From JADJOM01 sp046327715 (lineage in GTDB: Bacteria > Gemmatimonadota > Gemmatimonadetes > Gemmatimonadales > GWC2-71-9): 64,000 nt of DNA. The stretch lies in assembly GCA_046327715.1 (NCBI GenBank), contig JAXLXY010000012.1, positions 1 through 64,000 on the forward strand, given 5' to 3'. Position 1 is the stretch's first letter; each line of letters starts with the position of its first letter. The translations under genes were made by a program, and so were the position numbers. This document shows, piece after piece, positions 60,136 through 64,000 of the stretch. The notes under the pieces were generated by a model, which saw nothing but the letters and a program-made list of their open reading frames with translations, did not search any database and was not told where the DNA came from.

Positions 60136-62577
60136 TCAGTCGGCGCGCAGCGCCGTCACCGGGTCCACCCCGGCCGCGCGGCGCGCCGGGAGCAGGCTCG
60201 CGCCGAGCGCGGCGGCCAGGACCGTCAGCGTGGCCAGGGCAATCGTGAGGGGGTCCCAGGCCGGCACGCCGTAGAGCTGGCTGGCCAGCGCCCGCCCGGC
60301 GGCAAGGGCGCCGCCGATCCCGAGGGCCGCGCCGAGCAGCGTGAGCCGGATCCCGTCTCCCACGACCATCTGCACCAGGCTCCGGGGCGCGGCACCCAGC
60401 GCCAGCCGGATGCCCAGTTCGTGGGTGCGGCCGCGCACCGCGTAGGCCAGCACGCTGTAGAGCCCGAGCCCGGCGAGCAGCAGCGCCACCCCGGCGTACA
60501 GCCCGAACAGCGTGGCACCGAGCCGGGCGGCCTCGTAGCGCGGTTCGAGCACCTCCTCGAGGGATCGCGCCCGGACGTACGGCAGGTCGGGGACCGCGGT
60601 CTGCAGCAGCGGGCGCAGGTCCGCGACCAGGTCGCGCGCCGGCCCCCGCGTCCGCAGGAAGAGCGTCAGGTGGCTGGTGGCCGCGCTGGTGGGCGGCAGC
60701 GGCACATAGTAGATGGCCTGCGGCTCCTCCTGCGGGCTGTAGCGCACGCCGTCCTCCGCCACACCGGTGATGACGGTACACTCGGTGGCGTCCTTCCCGA
60801 GCAGCAGGCACTGGCCGATCGGGTCCTGGTCCGGGAAGTAGCGCCGGGCCATCGTGGCGCCGATGACCGCCACGGCGGGGTGCGGCCGCCGGTCGGCATC
60901 GGTGAAGCCGCGACCGCGCAGCAGCCGCAGTCCCATGGTGGTGAAGTAGTCCCCGGTGGTGCGCTGGATGTAGGGCCCGCCGCTCGACATCCGGGGCAGC
61001 GAGTCGCGGCCGGCGATCCGGAGCCGCTCCGCCAGGCTCCAGCCGAACGGCTCGCCGTAGTTGAGGGCCGCGGCCGCCACGCCGGGATGGGCGCGTGCGG
61101 CGGCGGCCATGGCATCGAAGGCCGCGCCGGTCTGCTGGCCGCTGAAGCCGGCGCCGGCGGGGTCGGCGTCCACCAGGATGATGTGCTCGCGGTCGTAGCC
61201 GATGTCGATGGCCAGCAGGTTGCGCAGGCTGCGGAGGAAGAGCCCCGCGCCCACCACCAGCAGCACGCTCAACGCCACCTGCGCCACCACCAGTCCCGAG
61301 CGCAACCGGGACCGGCGGAACCCGCTGCCGCGCCCCCCTTCCTTGAGTACGGGGGTGAGGTCGCTCCGGGTCACCTGCACCGCGGGGATCAGGCTCGAGG
61401 CCAGTGCCGCGAGCAGCGTGGCGCCCAGCGCGATCGCGAACACCCGGCCATCCGCGCTGAACCGCTCGGCCATGGCCTCGGGCAGGATGTACCCGCGCAG
61501 GAGGCCGCCGCCCCACGATGCCAGCAGCACGCCGAGGCCGCCGGCCAGCAGCGACACCAGCACGCCCTCGAGGAAGAGCTGTCGCACCAGCTGGCCCTGC
61601 CCGGCGCCGAGCGCCTTGCGGATCGCGAGTTCGCGCGCGCGGGTGAGGCCGCGCGCCAGCATCAGGTTGGCCACGTTGGCGCAGGCGATCAGCAGCACCA
61701 GCAGCGACATGGCCGCGAGCCAGCGGGCCAGGCCCGCGGTAGCGCTGAAGTCGGGGCCCGCCGCCTCGAGCACCGGCGCGAAGCGGACGTCCTGGAAGCC
61801 GTTGGCGGAGGTGGAATCGCTCCGCCCCGCGCGGATGAGGGCCGTCGCCTCGGCCGTCGCCTGCTCGGGCGTGGCGCCGGGCGCCAGCCGGGCCATCAGG
61901 GAGATGAAGTACCAGCCCCGGTCGGTCCGGTATTCGTCGCCCCCCTGCATGCGCCGCGCGATCGGCGTGAACGGGACCCACAGGTCGGGCGCATCGTAGT
62001 CCCCGGCGTCGAACGCCGGGGGCGCGACGCCCACCACGGTGTAGGTCTGGTCGTCGAGCGGGAACGTGCGGCCCACGATCGCCGGATCGCCGCCGAAGCG
62101 GGTACGCCACAGCCGTTCGCTCAGCACCGCCACCGGGATGCCGGCGTCGGGCCGGTCGTCGTCACGGCCCAGCAGCCGGCCCAGCAGCGGCCGGGTGCCC
62201 AGCAGCGGGAAGAAGTCCCCGGTGACCGCCGCCACCGAGACCGGCTTGGCCTCGGCGCCGCGGCCCATGGAGGCGCCCGAGGTGTACTGCGCCGACAGCG
62301 CCGTGAAGGTCTTCGCCGCGCCGAGGTCGGTGAAGTCGGGATAGCTCACCGAGGAGTTGGTCCACTCGCCGAACTGGGGGTTCCGGTGGTGGAACAGCAG
62401 CCGCGTCACGCGACCGGGCGCCTCCACGCCGGCCGGGGGCCGCAGCAGCAGCATGTCGAGGACGCTGGTCAGCGTGGTCACGGCGCCGATCCCCACTGCC
62501 AGGGTGGCCGCCGCGGTGAACGTGAAGCCGCGCGCGCGCACCACGGCGCGGAAGGCCTGACGGAGGTCGTGCAGCAT
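60136..62577 (-). CDS. FtsX/MacB-type ABC permease (duplicated, ADOP-like)
   Basis: 813 aa, same architecture as the neighbours: N-terminal helix (TFTAAATLAVGIGAVTTLTS), MacB_PCD domain (about 45-250), FtsX core (LLVLLIACANVANLMLARGL, LGAGQGQLVRQLFLEGVLVS), second MacB_PCD domain with LLRGRGFTDADRR, and second FtsX core (YAVRGRTHELGIRLALGAAP), ending ARRAAGVDPVTALRAD. Starts 2 nt after the upstream permease stop. Three paralogous permeases with one ATPase suggest either homologues that share it or a hetero-oligomer. Confidence 0.93.
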   Translation of the reverse strand: MLHDLRQAFRAVVRARGFTFTAAATLAVGIGAVTTLTSVLDMLLLRPPAGVEAPGRVTRLLFHHRNPQFGEWTNSSVSYPDFTDLGAAKTFTALSAQYTSGASMGRGAEAKPVSVAAVTGDFFPLLGTRPLLGRLLGRDDDRPDAGIPVAVLSERLWRTRFGGDPAIVGRTFPLDDQTYTVVGVAPPAFDAGDYDAPDLWVPFTPIARRMQGGDEYRTDRGWYFISLMARLAPGATPEQATAEATALIRAGRSDSTSANGFQDVRFAPVLEAAGPDFSATAGLARWLAAMSLLVLLIACANVANLMLARGLTRARELAIRKALGAGQGQLVRQLFLEGVLVSLLAGGLGVLLASWGGGLLRGYILPEAMAERFSADGRVFAIALGATLLAALASSLIPAVQVTRSDLTPVLKEGGRGSGFRRSRLRSGLVVAQVALSVLLVVGAGLFLRSLRNLLAIDIGYDREHIILVDADPAGAGFSGQQTGAAFDAMAAAARAHPGVAAAALNYGEPFGWSLAERLRIAGRDSLPRMSSGGPYIQRTTGDYFTTMGLRLLRGRGFTDADRRPHPAVAVIGATMARRYFPDQDPIGQCLLLGKDATECTVITGVAEDGVRYSPQEEPQAIYYVPLPPTSAATSHLTLFLRTRGPARDLVADLRPLLQTAVPDLPYVRARSLEEVLEPRYEAARLGATLFGLYAGVALLLAGLGLYSVLAYAVRGRTHELGIRLALGAAPRSLVQMVVGDGIRLTLLGAALGIGGALAAGRALASQLYGVPAWDPLTIALATLTVLAAALGASLLPARRAAGVDPVTALRAD

Positions 62578-62579
62578 GC

Positions 62580-64000
62580 CTACTCCTCCCGGAGGACGGT
62601 GGCCGGATCCACGCGGGTGGCGCGCCGGGCGGGGAGCCAGGTGGCCAGGGCGGTGACCGACGCCAGCAGCAGGGGAATCAGGAGGAACGTCACCGGGTCG
62701 GTGGCGCTCACGCCGAAGAGCATGGAGCGGAGGAGCCGGGTGAGCAGCAGCGCGGCCACCAGCCCGATGCCCAGGCCGATCGCCACCAGGCGCATCCCCT
62801 GCCCCACCACCAGGCGAAGCACATCGCCCGCGGCCGCACCGAGGGCGAGCCGCACCCCCAGCTCGCGCGCGCGCTGGGTCACGGTATAGGCCATCACCCC
62901 GTAGAGGCCGATCGCGGCCAGCGCGGCCGCCAGCCCGGAGAAGAGCGACAGGAGCACCATCGTGAACCGCCGCGGCCCGGTGCTCGCCTCCACCAGCGAC
63001 TCGAGCGTGGCCGGCGTGGAGAGCGGCAGGCTGCGGTCGATGCCCGCTACCGCCGCCTTCACGGCCGGGAGCGCTGCCAGCGGCTCGCCGGCGGTGCGCA
63101 CCGCGAAGGAGAGGAAGGGCAGCCCCGTCTGCTTGAGCGGGAAGTAGACCTGCACCCGCTGCCCGCCGTCCAGGCCCTCGTGCAGCGTGTGGCCCACCAC
63201 CCCCACCACCTCGAGCCAGACCATCACCGAGTCGCTCGCGTTGCTGAAGGTGATCCGCTTGCCGATCGGGTCCGTGTCCGGCCAGTACCGCCGGACCATC
63301 TCCTCGTCCACCACGACCACGCGTCGGGCGTCGCCGGCATCATCGTCGGTGAAGCCGCGGCCGCGGACCAGCGGGATCTCCAGCGCGGCGAAGAAGCCGG
63401 GCGTCACGAGCCGGACGTCGCCCCAGGGCCCGGGCGTGCCCTCCGGCGCCTGATACCCCTCCACCCCGAAGCCCGAGGTGGACCAGGTACCCCCGAAGGG
63501 CATCACCGACGTGCCGCCCACGGCCGTGACGCCCGGCACCGCCGCAATCGCGGACAGCGCCCGGTCGTAGAAGGCGTTCCGCAGCGTGTCGTTGGGGTAG
63601 CTGGCGGCGGGCAGGGTCACGTTGAAGGTGAGGACGTGCTCCGGCGTGAAGCCCGGGTCCACCCCGACCAGCCGCGCGAAGCTCCGCACCAGCAGCCCCG
63701 CCCCCACCAGCAGCGTGAGCGCCAGCGCCACCGTGGCCACGACCAGGCCGCGGCGGAGCGCCATGCCGCCCCGGTCACCGGCGGTGCCACGCCCGCCCTC
63801 CCGGAGCGTCTCGGCGAGCGAGGTCCGCGCCACCCGGACCGCCGGCACCAGCCCGAACGCCAGCCCCGTCACCAGCGACAGCAGCAGCGCGAAGCCCAGC
63901 ACCGTCCGGTCGAGCACCAGGTCGCTGCTCGGCGCGAGGCTGCCGCTGTTGATCGCCAGCAGCGCCGGGACCCCCCAGACCGCGAGGACCACCCCGAGTC
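62580..64000 (-). CDS. FtsX/MacB-type ABC permease, 5' end beyond window
   Basis: The frame is open through 64000, so the N-terminal half is missing; the visible 473 codons start inside the first FtsX core. Features: LGFALLLSLVTGLAFGLVPA, then VARTSLAETLREGGRGTAGD, a MacB_PCD domain (about residues 100-300 of the visible part; IPLVRGRGFTDDDAGDARRV) and a C-terminal FtsX core (YTVTQRARELGVRLALGAAA), ending RRATRVDPATVLREE. First gene of the ABC operon within the window. Confidence 0.92.
   Translation of the reverse strand, partial: LGVVLAVWGVPALLAINSGSLAPSSDLVLDRTVLGFALLLSLVTGLAFGLVPAVRVARTSLAETLREGGRGTAGDRGGMALRRGLVVATVALALTLLVGAGLLVRSFARLVGVDPGFTPEHVLTFNVTLPAASYPNDTLRNAFYDRALSAIAAVPGVTAVGGTSVMPFGGTWSTSGFGVEGYQAPEGTPGPWGDVRLVTPGFFAALEIPLVRGRGFTDDDAGDARRVVVVDEEMVRRYWPDTDPIGKRITFSNASDSVMVWLEVVGVVGHTLHEGLDGGQRVQVYFPLKQTGLPFLSFAVRTAGEPLAALPAVKAAVAGIDRSLPLSTPATLESLVEASTGPRRFTMVLLSLFSGLAAALAAIGLYGVMAYTVTQRARELGVRLALGAAAGDVLRLVVGQGMRLVAIGLGIGLVAALLLTRLLRSMLFGVSATDPVTFLLIPLLLASVTALATWLPARRATRVDPATVLREE

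Overview
This is about 64 kb of uniformly very GC-rich chromosomal DNA with dense operons, many 1 to 8 nt gene overlaps (ATGA, GTGA, TGATG) and strong third-position GC bias. Duplicated MacB/FtsX-type permeases, a TolB-propeller/amidohydrolase fusion, a secreted RCC1-repeat lipoprotein and an NtrC-controlled flagellar system together suggest a motile Gemmatimonadota bacterium. An acidobacterium or another deep-branching diderm is the alternative. This placement is inference from gene content. No tRNA, rRNA, CRISPR array, insertion sequence or prophage was seen, and no gene-free stretch exceeds 300 nt.

Layout. (1) 1-8.8 kb, minus strand: basal-body/export operon flgB-flgC-small gene-fliE-fliF-fliG-fliH-fliI-fliJ-motE-fliK (fliK runs off the window), headed by a good sigma-54 promoter. 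(2) 9-13.2 kb, minus: NtrC-family activator and MASE1/PAS hybrid kinase just upstream of that promoter, probably its controllers. (3) 13.3-16 kb, plus: flgL-fliW-glycosyltransferase from a sigma-28 promoter. (4) 16-21.7 kb, minus: a putative flagellin-modification operon (TPR-glycosyltransferase, double methyltransferase, second TPR-glycosyltransferase), divergent from flagellin and with its own sigma-54-like element. (5) 21.9-27.3 kb, plus: fliC, fliD, a small FliT-like gene, fliS and two FlgM-like genes, with four more sigma-28 boxes and GC-rich hairpins between units. (6) 27.3-31.8 kb, plus: cheY-cheZ, two hybrid kinases (the second lacks the phospho-acceptor His) and a stand-alone receiver.

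(7) 31.8-40.2 kb, plus: RidA and PhzF-like enzymes, then exported hydrolases (an HExxH protein, a propeller-amidohydrolase, an M3-like peptidase) and a membrane TPR protein. (8) 40.1-43.3 kb, minus: sulfotransferase, Tat-exported metallophosphoesterase and RCC1 lipoprotein. (9) 43.4-47.9 kb, minus: a membrane protein and winged-helix regulator from an apparently leaderless promoter, then undecaprenyl diphosphate synthase, a DUF4153/4173-like membrane protein and three small envelope genes. Two near-identical 15-bp dyads sit in front of the two halves. (10) 48-64 kb, minus: three large FtsX/MacB-type permeases (the first partial), an ABC ATPase, a GldG/DUF4350-like protein, an NtrC/NtrY-like two-component pair and a 1766-aa Ig-like repeat lipoprotein, closely spaced enough to be one operon.

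How the genes work together: the first 32 kb reads as a two-tier flagellar regulon. The NtrC protein plus sigma-54 would drive basal body and export genes, and sigma-28 held by FlgM would drive filament, cap, chaperone and chemotaxis-output genes. Glycosylation and methylation genes are built into both tiers. The right half is envelope-related.
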